A stretch of 57,096 nt of DNA from Lachnospiraceae bacterium (GTDB lineage Bacteria > Bacillota > Clostridia > Lachnospirales > Lachnospiraceae), in contig JAFQQI010000005.1 of NCBI GenBank assembly GCA_017411305.1, forward strand, positions 1-57,096, read 5' to 3'. The position numbers were made by a program, and so were the translations under genes. This document shows, piece by piece, positions 43,917 to 52,809 of the stretch. Positions within the stretch are counted from its first letter, which is position 1. Each line of letters starts with the position of its first letter. The notes below the pieces were generated by a model. That model saw only the letters and a list, made by a program, of their open reading frames with translations. It made no database searches and was not told where the DNA came from.

Positions 43917-46292
43917 ATGGACATTATACTGAAACTGAAAGAAGAACTGAAAGTAGAAAAATGGCAGGTAGAAGCTGCGGTAAAGCTGATTGATGAAGGA
44001 AATACCATTCCTTTTATCTCCCGTTACCGTAAGGAAGTAACAGGTTCCTTAAATGACGAACAGTTGCGTACTTTGCATGAGAGACTGACTTATCTGCGCA
44101 ATCTGGAAGAAAAGAAGGAGCAGGTAATCGGAAGCATCGAAGAACAGGGAAAGATGACCGATGAGCTGAAAGCTAAGATTCTTGCGGCTGAAACCTTGGT
44201 GGTAGTGGAGGACTTGTATCGTCCTTACAGACCGAAAAGAAAAACAAGAGCCAGTGTTGCCAAAGAAAAGGGCTTGGAGCCTCTTGCAGAGTATATCATG
44301 CAGCAGAATGCGGACAAGCCACTTTTAGAAGAAGCGGCTAATTACATAAATGAAGAAAAGGAAGTAAAGGACGCCAAGGAAGCCTTACAGGGAGCGGCAG
44401 ATATTATTGCTGAAAGTATTTCTGATGAGGCTGATTACCGTATTTATATCAGAGACATCACAACCCGGGAAGGAACCCTGACAAGTGCTGCCAAGGATGA
44501 AAAGGCGCAGAGCGTATACGAGATGTATTACGCTTATGAGGAGCCTATTAAGAAGGTGGCAGGTCACCGTGTGCTGGCACTGAACCGTGGGGAAACCGAG
44601 AAGTTTTTAACTGTTAAGGTAATTGCACCCAAGGAAAGAATTTTACAATATCTTGCCAAGAAAACATTAACCTCCGAAAACGAATATACTACACCTTTTT
44701 TGCAGGATGTAATTGAAGATGCTTATGACCGTCTGATTGCGCCTGCGATTGAGAGAGAAATCAGAAATGACTTAACCGAGAAGGCAGAGGACGGTGCTAT
44801 TTCCGTATTCGGAAAGAACTTAGAGCAGCTTCTGATGCAGCCCCCTATTGCAGGAAAGGTAGTGCTGGGATGGGACCCTGCGTTCCGTACCGGCTGTAAG
44901 CTTGCCGTAGTAGATGCTACCGGTAAGGTGTTAGATACCAAGGTGATTTATCCTACAGCACCGCAGAACAAGGTGGCGGAAGCAAAGGCGGAACTGAAAA
45001 AGATGATTGCCAAGTACGGCATCTCCTTAATCAGTGTAGGAAACGGAACTGCTTCCAGAGAATCCGAGCAGGTGATTGTAGAGCTGATTAAAGAGCTGAA
45101 TATGCCTGTTCAGTATGTCATCGTAAACGAAGCAGGTGCTTCCGTTTATTCCGCAAGTAAGCTGGCAACCGAAGAGTTCCCCAACTTTGATGTGGGACAA
45201 AGAAGTGCAGCTTCCATTGCAAGAAGATTACAAGACCCTCTTGCAGAGCTTGTAAAGATTGACCCTAAGTCTATCGGTGTAGGTCAGTATCAGCATGATA
45301 TGAACCAGAAGAAGTTAGGCGAAGCTTTAAGCGGCGTGGTAGAAGACTGCGTAAACAAAGTAGGCGTAGATTTAAATACTGCATCCGCACCGTTACTTGA
45401 ATATATTTCCGGTATTTCCAAAGTGATTGCTAAGAATATCGTAGACTACAGAGAACAGAACGGTAAATTCAAGAATCGTGCACAGCTATTAAAGGTACCC
45501 AAATTAGGACCGAAAGCCTATGAGCAGTGTGCCGGATTCCTTAGAATTGTAGATGGGGATAATCCTTTAGATGCTACCAGTGTACATCCCGAAAGCTATG
45601 AAGCAGCTATGGCACTGCTTGCTAAGATGGGACTGACTATGGATGATGTGAGAGCAGCTCAAAAGGAAGCAGCCAAGAAGAAGCCTGTAGCAGAAGCCAA
45701 GAAAGAAGCTCCTAAGAAAGAGAAGAAGCAGCAGAAGGTGGTTATCCGCAACACCAATACTGCTATGGGTAAAGCATTGGCAGCAGCAATGGGCGGCACC
45801 ACCATGGCTCTTGCCGGTGATGCTTCCGATCAGAAGAGCGGTTCAACTGCCGGTGTAGCTGATACTAAGAAAGAAGCAGCAATGGTAAGCTCCCTTGAAA
45901 AGAAAATTAAAGATAAGAAGCTGATGGCAGAAGAGCTTGGTATTGGTGAAATTACTTTGACGGATATCCTGAAAGAACTGGAAAAGCCTTCCCGTGACCC
46001 CAGAGAAAGTATGCCGGCGCCGATTCTTAGAAGCGATGTGCTTGACATGGAAGACTTAAAGCCGGGCATGATTTTAAAGGGAACTGTCCGCAACGTCATT
46101 GACTTCGGTGTGTTTGTGGATATCGGTGTGCATCAGGACGGACTTGTACACATTTCCCAGATTACGGACAAATTTATCAAACATCCTCTTGAAGCAGTCA
46201 GTGTAGGCGACATTGTTGAAGTACAGGTACTTTCTGTGGATGTGCCTAAGAAACGAATCGGACTGACCATGAGAATCAATCAAAATAAGTAA
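43917..46292 (+). CDS. tex: Tex-family S1 RNA-binding protein
   Basis: The 791-residue protein has the Tex architecture: N-terminal helical region with TIPFISRYRKEVTGSLNDEQLR and EDLYRPYRPKRKTRA, a YqgF-like domain (VLGWDPAFRTGCKLAVVD, about 320), HhH motifs (NIVDYREQNGKFKNRAQLL, about 505) and a C-terminal S1 domain (LKGTVRNVIDFGVFVDIGVHQDGLVHIS, about 720). It binds nucleic acid and influences transcription and RNA handling. Between HhH and S1 there is an Ala/Lys-rich insert (about 580-660), longer than in standard Tex proteins of about 720 residues. AAAGGA precedes the ATG. Confidence 0.95.
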   Translation: MDIILKLKEELKVEKWQVEAAVKLIDEGNTIPFISRYRKEVTGSLNDEQLRTLHERLTYLRNLEEKKEQVIGSIEEQGKMTDELKAKILAAETLVVVEDLYRPYRPKRKTRASVAKEKGLEPLAEYIMQQNADKPLLEEAANYINEEKEVKDAKEALQGAADIIAESISDEADYRIYIRDITTREGTLTSAAKDEKAQSVYEMYYAYEEPIKKVAGHRVLALNRGETEKFLTVKVIAPKERILQYLAKKTLTSENEYTTPFLQDVIEDAYDRLIAPAIEREIRNDLTEKAEDGAISVFGKNLEQLLMQPPIAGKVVLGWDPAFRTGCKLAVVDATGKVLDTKVIYPTAPQNKVAEAKAELKKMIAKYGISLISVGNGTASRESEQVIVELIKELNMPVQYVIVNEAGASVYSASKLATEEFPNFDVGQRSAASIARRLQDPLAELVKIDPKSIGVGQYQHDMNQKKLGEALSGVVEDCVNKVGVDLNTASAPLLEYISGISKVIAKNIVDYREQNGKFKNRAQLLKVPKLGPKAYEQCAGFLRIVDGDNPLDATSVHPESYEAAMALLAKMGLTMDDVRAAQKEAAKKKPVAEAKKEAPKKEKKQQKVVIRNTNTAMGKALAAAMGGTTMALAGDASDQKSGSTAGVADTKKEAAMVSSLEKKIKDKKLMAEELGIGEITLTDILKELEKPSRDPRESMPAPILRSDVLDMEDLKPGMILKGTVRNVIDFGVFVDIGVHQDGLVHISQITDKFIKHPLEAVSVGDIVEVQVLSVDVPKKRIGLTMRINQNK

Positions 46293-46386
46293 AACATTAG
46301 GCTTTTCAAAAGGAAAGTCCCATGGTATACTACTTTAGTGTGCTAATGTGATAAAAGAATAATATGCTGAAAGTTGAGACTATTTT

Positions 46387-47163
46387 ATGAAAAAGAAAAC
46401 CACAAGACTTTCCTATGGTTGTCTTTCCTTTATATCCTTTTGTGTGATTATTGCTGCCTGGTGCATTCTGACCTACGGCGGATTTATGAATAAAATATTT
46501 ATGCCTTCTCCTACTGCAGTGTGGAACAGTCTGGTGGGGATGGCAGGTGACGGTTCTTTATGGGAGCATTGCTGGCTCTCCACCAAAAGAGTTATGATTG
46601 GCTGGGTCTGGTCAGCAATTGCGGCACTTCCCATCGGTATGCTGATGGCCCGTTCCAAAGTCTTTAGTGCAGTCATTCAGCCCATTATCGAATTTGCAAG
46701 ATATTTACCGGTAGTGGCACTTGTGCCTCTTACCATTTTATATTTGGGAATTGATGAAAACCAGAAGTATGTGATTATTTTCCTGGGAACCTTTTTCCAG
46801 CTGGTGCTGATGGTATGTGACACCGTATCCTCCATTGAAAAGAATATGCTCAATGCAGCAAGCACTCTCGGTGCCAATAAGCTTCAGCTTTATGCGGAGG
46901 TTATTTTCCCTGCGGCATTACCGGGGCTTATGGATGACTTCAGAATGACCATCGGCTGGGCATGGACCTATTTGGTGGTTGCGGAAATGGTTGCAGCTTC
47001 CGCAGGACTTGGCTACATTATCTTAAAGTCCCAGAGATTCCTGGCAACGGATGTGATTTTTGCAGGTCTCATCATGATCGGTCTTATCGGCTTGGTAACA
47101 GACTTTATTCTTCGGATTCTGACCAAGATTATTGTGCCTTGGCATGAAAGATTGGGCGACTAG
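46387..47163 (+). CDS. NitT/TauT-type ABC transporter permease
   Basis: The 258-residue membrane protein has about six hydrophobic segments and the EAA loop EKNMLNAASTLGANKLQLYAEVIFPAALPGLMDDFR, typical of SsuC/TauC permeases. MPSPTAVWNSL is also a family sign. It forms an importer with the ATPase 24 bp downstream and the lipoprotein after it. The class transports nitrate, taurine, sulfonates or thiamine precursors; the solute here is not decidable. The ribosome site is weak, with AAAGTTG upstream. Confidence 0.9.
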   Translation: MKKKTTRLSYGCLSFISFCVIIAAWCILTYGGFMNKIFMPSPTAVWNSLVGMAGDGSLWEHCWLSTKRVMIGWVWSAIAALPIGMLMARSKVFSAVIQPIIEFARYLPVVALVPLTILYLGIDENQKYVIIFLGTFFQLVLMVCDTVSSIEKNMLNAASTLGANKLQLYAEVIFPAALPGLMDDFRMTIGWAWTYLVVAEMVAASAGLGYIILKSQRFLATDVIFAGLIMIGLIGLVTDFILRILTKIIVPWHERLGD

Positions 47164-47187
47164 GCAGGAAAGGAACCGGTACATAGT

Positions 47188-47982
47188 ATGGATAAGATAA
47201 AATTAAAAGTAACCAATTTGCAGAAGGTATTTCCCGCCAATGGACGGAAGGAAAAGGACCTGGATGCATTAAAGGATATTAATTTAGAAGTAAAAGAGTC
47301 AGAATTTGTAGTAATGGTTGGTCCCTCCGGCTGCGGTAAATCTACGCTGATTAACATTATTGGTGGTTTGGCAGATGCAACGGAAGGAAGTGTGGAAATT
47401 GACGGAAGGGAAGTATCCGGTCCCGGCGCAGACAGGGGCATGGTATTTCAGGGATACAGTTTATTTCCCTGGCTGACAGTACAGAAAAACATTGAGTTTG
47501 GTCTGAAAATGAAGAAGGTGCCTAAGGCAGAACGGGAAAAGATAGCACAGGAATATATTCAGCTGGTAGGGCTTTCCGGTTTTGAAAATGCACTTCCCAA
47601 GCAGCTATCAGGTGGTATGAAGCAGAGGGTAGCGATTGCAAGGACACTGGCAAATCAGCCGGAAATCCTGCTGATGGATGAGCCCTTTGGCGCGTTAGAT
47701 GCGCAGACCAGAGTAGTCATGCAGGAGCTTCTTGCCAAAATCAGCCGCGAAACCAAGAACACGATTTTGTTTATTACCCATGATATTGATGAAGCAATTC
47801 TTTTGGCAGACCGGATTTATGTGATGAGCAGACGTCCGGGAACCATCAGAGAGGTCATGGAGGTAAACATACCGGGAGAAAGAAATCATGAAATCCTGGT
47901 GACTCCCGAATTCCTTGCTATGAAACGGAAAATCATGGAGATGCTCTGGCAGGAAAGTCAGGATGCAGCTCTTGATAAATAA
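47188..47982 (+). CDS. NitT/TauT-type ABC transporter ATPase
   Basis: The 264-residue protein has Walker A VGPSGCGKSTLI (about 50), the Q-loop GMVFQGYSLFPWLTV, the ABC signature LSGGMKQRVAIARTLA (about 145) and Walker B ILLMDEPFGALDAQT. The end ITHDIDEAILLADRIYVMSRRPG is typical of SsuB/TauB. It energises the permease encoded upstream. The substrate-binding lipoprotein gene starts 16 bp after the stop. Confidence 0.95.
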   Translation: MDKIKLKVTNLQKVFPANGRKEKDLDALKDINLEVKESEFVVMVGPSGCGKSTLINIIGGLADATEGSVEIDGREVSGPGADRGMVFQGYSLFPWLTVQKNIEFGLKMKKVPKAEREKIAQEYIQLVGLSGFENALPKQLSGGMKQRVAIARTLANQPEILLMDEPFGALDAQTRVVMQELLAKISRETKNTILFITHDIDEAILLADRIYVMSRRPGTIREVMEVNIPGERNHEILVTPEFLAMKRKIMEMLWQESQDAALDK

Positions 47983-47998
47983 AAAAGGAGAAAAGATT

Positions 47999-48979
47999 AT
48001 GAAAAAATTATTGGCACTTATGTTAAGCGCGGTATTGGTATTTTCCTGCATCGGTTGCGGAAATGCCGCAGAGCAGACTAAGGCAGACGGAGAACTGATT
48101 CCCTGTAAGGTTGCATTCTGTACATGGGCAGGTTATGCACCTGTGTTTATCGGTATTGAAAAGGGATATTTCGAAGAGCTTGGTTATGACGTAGAAGTTG
48201 TTATCATGGAAGATGAATCTACCTATGGTTCCGCTTTTGTATCCGGAAGTATTCAGGCACTTGGTCAGGTACTTGACCGTGACATCATCCAGTATGATGC
48301 AGGCGCACCTGAACAGTATGTATGCACCATGGACTGCTCCACCGGAGGTGACGGTCTGGTAGCAAGCGCAGAAATCCAGAGCGTGGATGATTTAGCAGGT
48401 AAGACAGTTGCACTTGATAAATCAGCTACTTCCTATTTCTTCTTCCTTCAGGTACTTGCTGACAGCAACATTACCGAGGATCAGATTAATATCATAGAAA
48501 TGGGTAACGATGCAGCAGGTGAAGCATTTATTGCAGGTCAGGTTGATGCAGCGGTAACCTGGGAACCTGCACTTAGTAACTGCGGAGAAAGAGAAGGCGG
48601 ACACATTTTAGTATCCTCTGCTGATTATCCCAAGGCTATCATTGACGTTCTTACCATCAGCACTGATTTCCTGAAAGCAAATCCCGATGCAGCAGACGCC
48701 TTAAATGCAGGCTGGAACAAATCTGTAGCATACTTAAATGAAAACTTTGACGAAGGCTGCGAAATCATGGCAAAGGGACTTGACCTTTCTGTAGAAGATG
48801 TAAAAGCAGAATGTGCAGGTATCACCTTCTATGATGAAGCAATGAACAAAGAGTTTAATGATTTGAGTAAAGAAGGAAACGTTCTTGAAATCGCACAGAT
48901 GGCTGCTGATTTCTGGGTAGAAAAGGGCTATATGAAGTCCAATAATGTAGACGGATTCTTCGATTACATCATGAAATAA
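47999..48979 (+). CDS. ABC transporter substrate-binding lipoprotein
   Basis: The 326-residue protein starts at an ATG preceded by AAAAGGAG and has a lipoprotein signal, MKKLLALMLSAVLVFSCIGCGN, with the lipidated cysteine at about 20. The mature part is a NMT1/SsuA-type binding fold: VAFCTWAGYAPVFIGIEKGYFEELGYDVEVV then GKTVALDKSATSYFFF and GQVDAAVTWEPALS. It captures the solute for the adjoining permease/ATPase. Substrates of this family include nitrate, sulfonates, bicarbonate and pyrimidine precursors; the sequence alone does not choose. Confidence 0.92.
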   Translation: MKKLLALMLSAVLVFSCIGCGNAAEQTKADGELIPCKVAFCTWAGYAPVFIGIEKGYFEELGYDVEVVIMEDESTYGSAFVSGSIQALGQVLDRDIIQYDAGAPEQYVCTMDCSTGGDGLVASAEIQSVDDLAGKTVALDKSATSYFFFLQVLADSNITEDQINIIEMGNDAAGEAFIAGQVDAAVTWEPALSNCGEREGGHILVSSADYPKAIIDVLTISTDFLKANPDAADALNAGWNKSVAYLNENFDEGCEIMAKGLDLSVEDVKAECAGITFYDEAMNKEFNDLSKEGNVLEIAQMAADFWVEKGYMKSNNVDGFFDYIMK

Positions 48980-49019
48980 AAATTTTTAAAAAAATTTACA
49001 AAAAAACCCATAAAATAAT

Positions 49020-49068
49020 AATCCCTCCCACGTATCTGTAATATCAGGTACTACGGGAGGGATTTTTT
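49020..49068 (+). terminator. Terminator-like hairpin overlapping the next gene's ribosome site
   Basis: AATCCCTCCC (49020-49029) pairs with GGGAGGGATT (49055-49064), followed by TTTT and then the ATG at 49069. The right arm contains GGGAGGG, the only ribosome site of the next gene. The hairpin could end the ABC operon, block translation, or do both. Confidence 0.75.
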
Positions 49069-50859
49069 ATGAAAAAAAGATTAGTAGCATTATTACTTAC
49101 AATGACATTAATAGCAGGTGTGCTTACCGGCTGTGGCAGCAGTAAAACGCAAGAGGCTGATACAGGTGCGCCGGCAGCAGAAACAACTACGGAAGAAGCT
49201 GTAACAGGGGCTGACTATATTACGGAAGCAGCCACTGAGGAAGCTCCCATGTATGATAATACCATGAGAAGCGAATCGGTGGCAGAAGCACCGACCTCAG
49301 AAGCTCCGGAAGCAGAATATGCAGACCGGGAAGAAGCGAAAGGTACAGAGAACGAAAAGAGCTATCTGGACAGTTGTTACGATTTTGACACCGAAGTGCA
49401 AAATGGCGAGGAATACAGTGAGTGGGAAGAAAAAGGTTACAGCTCTGTAATGAAGGAGCCTCTTTCTACTTTCTCCGCAGATGTGGATACTGCATCCTAC
49501 AGTAACCTGCGCAGATTAATCCGTGACGGTTACTCTTTGGAGGAACTGCCCGAAAATGCAGTGAGAATCGAAGAAATGCTGAACTATTTTGATTATGATT
49601 ATGCAGAGCCTAAGGGAAACGAGCCCTTTGGCGTAACCACGCAAATCGGCAAGTGCCCTTGGAACGAAGAAGCAGAGCTTGTTATGATTGGACTGAAAAC
49701 GCAGGACGTGGAATATGAACAGACACCCCCATCCAATCTGGTATTTTTGCTGGATGTATCAGGCTCTATGCACAACGAAGATAAGCTGCCTCTCTTGCAG
49801 GAGTCCTTCTGCATGCTGGCAGAGAATCTGACAGAAAAAGACAGAGTATCCATTGTTACCTACGCAGGTGATGACACTATCGTTCTTGACGGTGTCAGCG
49901 GGGACAAAACCAAGAAAATCCAGAAAGCTTTGAATAAACTGGAAGCAGGCGGCGGAACCCACGGCAGTAAGGGGATTGAAACCGCATATGCCCTTGCGGA
50001 AGAGCATTTTATTGAAGGCGGTAATAACAGAGTGATTCTGGCTACCGATGGTGATTTGAATATCGGTCTTACCAGTGAGGAAGAACTGGAAGAGTTGATT
50101 TCCGAGAAAAAAGAAAGCGGTATCTTCTTATCTGTTCTGGGATTTGGTACAGGTAATATCAAGGACAGTAAAATGGAGACACTGGCGGATAAGGGCAACG
50201 GAAACTATGCCTATATCGATTGTATCAGAGAAGCAGACAAGGTTCTGGTAGAAGAAATGACAGCTACATTACTTACGATTTGCAAGGATGTAAAGTTCCA
50301 GGTGGAATTTAATCCTTCCGTTGTGTCAAGTTATCGGCTGATTGGTTATGAAAACCGCGCTCTGAACAAAGAAGATTTCAATGATGATACCAAGGATGCA
50401 GGGGAAATCGGTGCAGGACACAGTGTTACCGTATTATACGAAGTAGTTTTAAAGGAGCCCATAGGAGGCTTATCTGAAAAAGAGATTGAAGACTTAAAAT
50501 ATAGCGACAACTACAAAAAGGAATTAAAGGAACAGGGACAACAAGAAAAACAGGAAGGTCTTGGTGAAGATGGCAATGCCCTGACCGAAGAATGGTTTAC
50601 TTTAAGCGTACGTTACAAAAAGCCTGCGGAAGATGAAAGCAACCTGCTTCAGTATCCCATAGGATATGAATGCTACGAAGAGGAACCTTCCGATGATTTC
50701 CTCTTTGCAGCAGCAGTAGCAGAGTTTGGCCTTCTGGCATCCCATAGTGAATATCCGGAAGATGCTTCTGTGAAAAACGTAAAGAAGACGCTAAAGAGTA
50801 TTGATTTGGACGATGAATATAAAGAAGAATTTTTGGAACTGGTAAAGGAGTGTGATTAA
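49069..50859 (+). CDS. VWA-domain lipoprotein (YfbK-like)
   Basis: The 596-residue protein has a lipobox (LIAGVLTGCGS, Cys at about 22), a Glu/Ala/Thr-rich spacer, a von Willebrand N-terminal domain (EPLSTFSADVDTASYSNLRRLI), then a VWA domain with the MIDAS motif DVSGSMHNED (about 227), GGGTHGSKGIETAY and LATDGDLNIG. A C-terminal DUF3520-like part follows. YfbK relatives are surface adhesion or assembly proteins; the partner is unknown. Its ribosome site lies inside a hairpin (see 49020). It ends 9 bp from the converging kinase gene. Confidence 0.9.
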   Translation: MKKRLVALLLTMTLIAGVLTGCGSSKTQEADTGAPAAETTTEEAVTGADYITEAATEEAPMYDNTMRSESVAEAPTSEAPEAEYADREEAKGTENEKSYLDSCYDFDTEVQNGEEYSEWEEKGYSSVMKEPLSTFSADVDTASYSNLRRLIRDGYSLEELPENAVRIEEMLNYFDYDYAEPKGNEPFGVTTQIGKCPWNEEAELVMIGLKTQDVEYEQTPPSNLVFLLDVSGSMHNEDKLPLLQESFCMLAENLTEKDRVSIVTYAGDDTIVLDGVSGDKTKKIQKALNKLEAGGGTHGSKGIETAYALAEEHFIEGGNNRVILATDGDLNIGLTSEEELEELISEKKESGIFLSVLGFGTGNIKDSKMETLADKGNGNYAYIDCIREADKVLVEEMTATLLTICKDVKFQVEFNPSVVSSYRLIGYENRALNKEDFNDDTKDAGEIGAGHSVTVLYEVVLKEPIGGLSEKEIEDLKYSDNYKKELKEQGQQEKQEGLGEDGNALTEEWFTLSVRYKKPAEDESNLLQYPIGYECYEEEPSDDFLFAAAVAEFGLLASHSEYPEDASVKNVKKTLKSIDLDDEYKEEFLELVKECD

Positions 50860-50868
50860 GGCAGCAGA

Positions 50869-52809
50869 TTATTTTAGGGGGAGTGTAATTCCTACACGGA
50901 ATATTGTTTCTTTCGGATAAATATCCATACTACCGCCATATTTTTGGGTAATATCCTTCACAGATTCCAGACCGATTCCAAAACGCTTGGTATCGGTCTC
51001 TTTGCGTGACAGGAACCGGTTATGTTTTTGTATTACAATGCCGTCATAGGTATTTTCCACCATAATAAACCATTGCCCGTCTGTTTCATGGGAACTGATT
51101 GTAATAGACTTTTCAGCACCGGATTCCTTTGCGGCAGGCATCCGATTACAGGCATCTACTGCATTTTCCAAAAGATTTCCCAAAACCGAGCACAACTCCA
51201 CATCGGGCATCACTTGTTGCCGGGGCATACAGAAACGGATATCCATGTGAATGTCATGCTCTTTGGCACAGAAATAATAATATTGCAGCAAGACATCCAC
51301 GGCAGTATTTTCCGAAAATGCACCGGCAATCATATTGGAATGTGTGGTTGTATGGGTAGTAAGCGTATCAAGATAGCTCTGCAATTCTTTTATAGATGAA
51401 TCTGTTGCCGGAGTATGCTGTAATTGCTCTACAAAGCCGGATATGGTATACAGCTGCTGTCTGAAATCATGGGTCATCTTTCGGCGTTCTTCCAGTTGGC
51501 TGTTAAGCTCCCGATGATATATCTCCTGCATGGCAAGCTGCTTTTTAAATTGGTGATTTTCCTCCTCAAAGGCAAGCTTATTAATATAGGCGTTTACCAA
51601 ATCATGCCAAAGGGTATAGCCGATGGCACATATAATAATCAGACTGCCCCAGTCCATAAACCAGCCGAACAGAATCGGTTCGTATGTAGGAAGAATGCGG
51701 TCCCAGATAAAGATAGCTGCATATGCAATTGTTGCAAAAAACAAAGGTTTTGAAGCGTTGTTTAATCTCTTCAAAGAGGTACCTGCGGTCATCAGAAGAT
51801 AAGCAGCAAAGGCCAGCTTGTAGACAAACAGGCAACGGGAAAATAACTGCATGACCGGTACGGTCAAGTACTCGGAAAAGAATCCGTAGCAGCCTGCCAA
51901 AAGGCAAAAAACAGCGGATAATGCAGTGGAAATGCGACGGCAGTAATAGCCGGCATCACAAATCCTGTTATGTAAGATGATAACCAAAAACATCATCAGA
52001 TAAATGCAAAACAGCTCCAGCGCATACCATGGAAATATGGGTAATTCCCACAGACAGTGGATGACCGGAAACAACGGTGTTACAAACATCAGAAAACACA
52101 CAGCGGCAAATAGCAGCGGTTCTCTCTTTTTCATGCGTACGCCAAAGTAAACGTAAAAAACGGAAAACAGCAGTCCTACTGTACAAGAAATGAGTGTAAA
52201 TGCCAGCCGGATATGATGTAGGGATTCCACCTTGGAAAAAGTACCAAAAGCAGGCGGATATACCAGTCCGCTGTAAAAATGGGAATAGTCACTGACAGCC
52301 AAAAGGATGTTGGTCTGACCTTCGGCTTCAAAGGCTACCATCTTAGACCGGGTGGCGGGCCGATAGGCATCGGGCTGCGGATTGCCAACAGAGGCTGCCA
52401 GTCTGCCGTTAATGTACAGTTTGTATGCGGAATAAATTTCCGGTAATTCTAACCCATAGGCTTTGGTACCTTCCGGCAGATAGATATGGAGCGCATAACT
52501 GCCACAGCCATGAGGGGTGGTTCGAGTTCCAAGGCCGTCAAACCGGGTACGCTCGCCAATATCGTTATATACCATGTATTCGCCCGGATAGGTATCCGGT
52601 GTCAGCAGCACATCCGGGTAAAACTCCCAATCGTGAATGAGAAAGGTAGGCGCAGACAAATCAGCCTCCGTAACAAACAACTGTCCGCTTCTTGGCTGAA
52701 GGTCATTGTAGGTATATTTATTGTTCCATAAATACAAGCCGATGCAGAAAAAAGAAGCGGCCAGTAAGGTAAGCAGATAGGGAATGCTTTTTCTCAGATT
52801 AACAGCCAT
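50869..52809 (-). CDS. Sensor histidine kinase: 7TM-DISM sensor with GHKL ATPase
   Basis: The 646-residue protein has a first membrane helix, an extracytoplasmic beta domain (about 35-190; YALHIYLPEGTKAYGLELP, YKLYINGRLAASVGNP) of the 7TMR-DISMED2 type, and seven membrane helices (about 200-405). A helical stretch carries the probable phospho-His in KMTHDFRQQL, and the AgrC-type GHKL ATPase has LGNLLENAVDACNRM (N box) and RFGIGLESVKDI (G box). It senses an outside ligand and phosphorylates the LytTR regulator encoded in the same operon. Its start overlaps the surface-protein stop (TGATG). Confidence 0.92.
   Translation of the reverse strand: MAVNLRKSIPYLLTLLAASFFCIGLYLWNNKYTYNDLQPRSGQLFVTEADLSAPTFLIHDWEFYPDVLLTPDTYPGEYMVYNDIGERTRFDGLGTRTTPHGCGSYALHIYLPEGTKAYGLELPEIYSAYKLYINGRLAASVGNPQPDAYRPATRSKMVAFEAEGQTNILLAVSDYSHFYSGLVYPPAFGTFSKVESLHHIRLAFTLISCTVGLLFSVFYVYFGVRMKKREPLLFAAVCFLMFVTPLFPVIHCLWELPIFPWYALELFCIYLMMFLVIILHNRICDAGYYCRRISTALSAVFCLLAGCYGFFSEYLTVPVMQLFSRCLFVYKLAFAAYLLMTAGTSLKRLNNASKPLFFATIAYAAIFIWDRILPTYEPILFGWFMDWGSLIIICAIGYTLWHDLVNAYINKLAFEEENHQFKKQLAMQEIYHRELNSQLEERRKMTHDFRQQLYTISGFVEQLQHTPATDSSIKELQSYLDTLTTHTTTHSNMIAGAFSENTAVDVLLQYYYFCAKEHDIHMDIRFCMPRQQVMPDVELCSVLGNLLENAVDACNRMPAAKESGAEKSITISSHETDGQWFIMVENTYDGIVIQKHNRFLSRKETDTKRFGIGLESVKDITQKYGGSMDIYPKETIFRVGITLPLK

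Noticed and set aside
48980-49068. Riboswitch before the VWA lipoprotein
   Set aside because: Only about 40 nt precede the hairpin, too short for a known aptamer; a plain terminator or translational block explains it.
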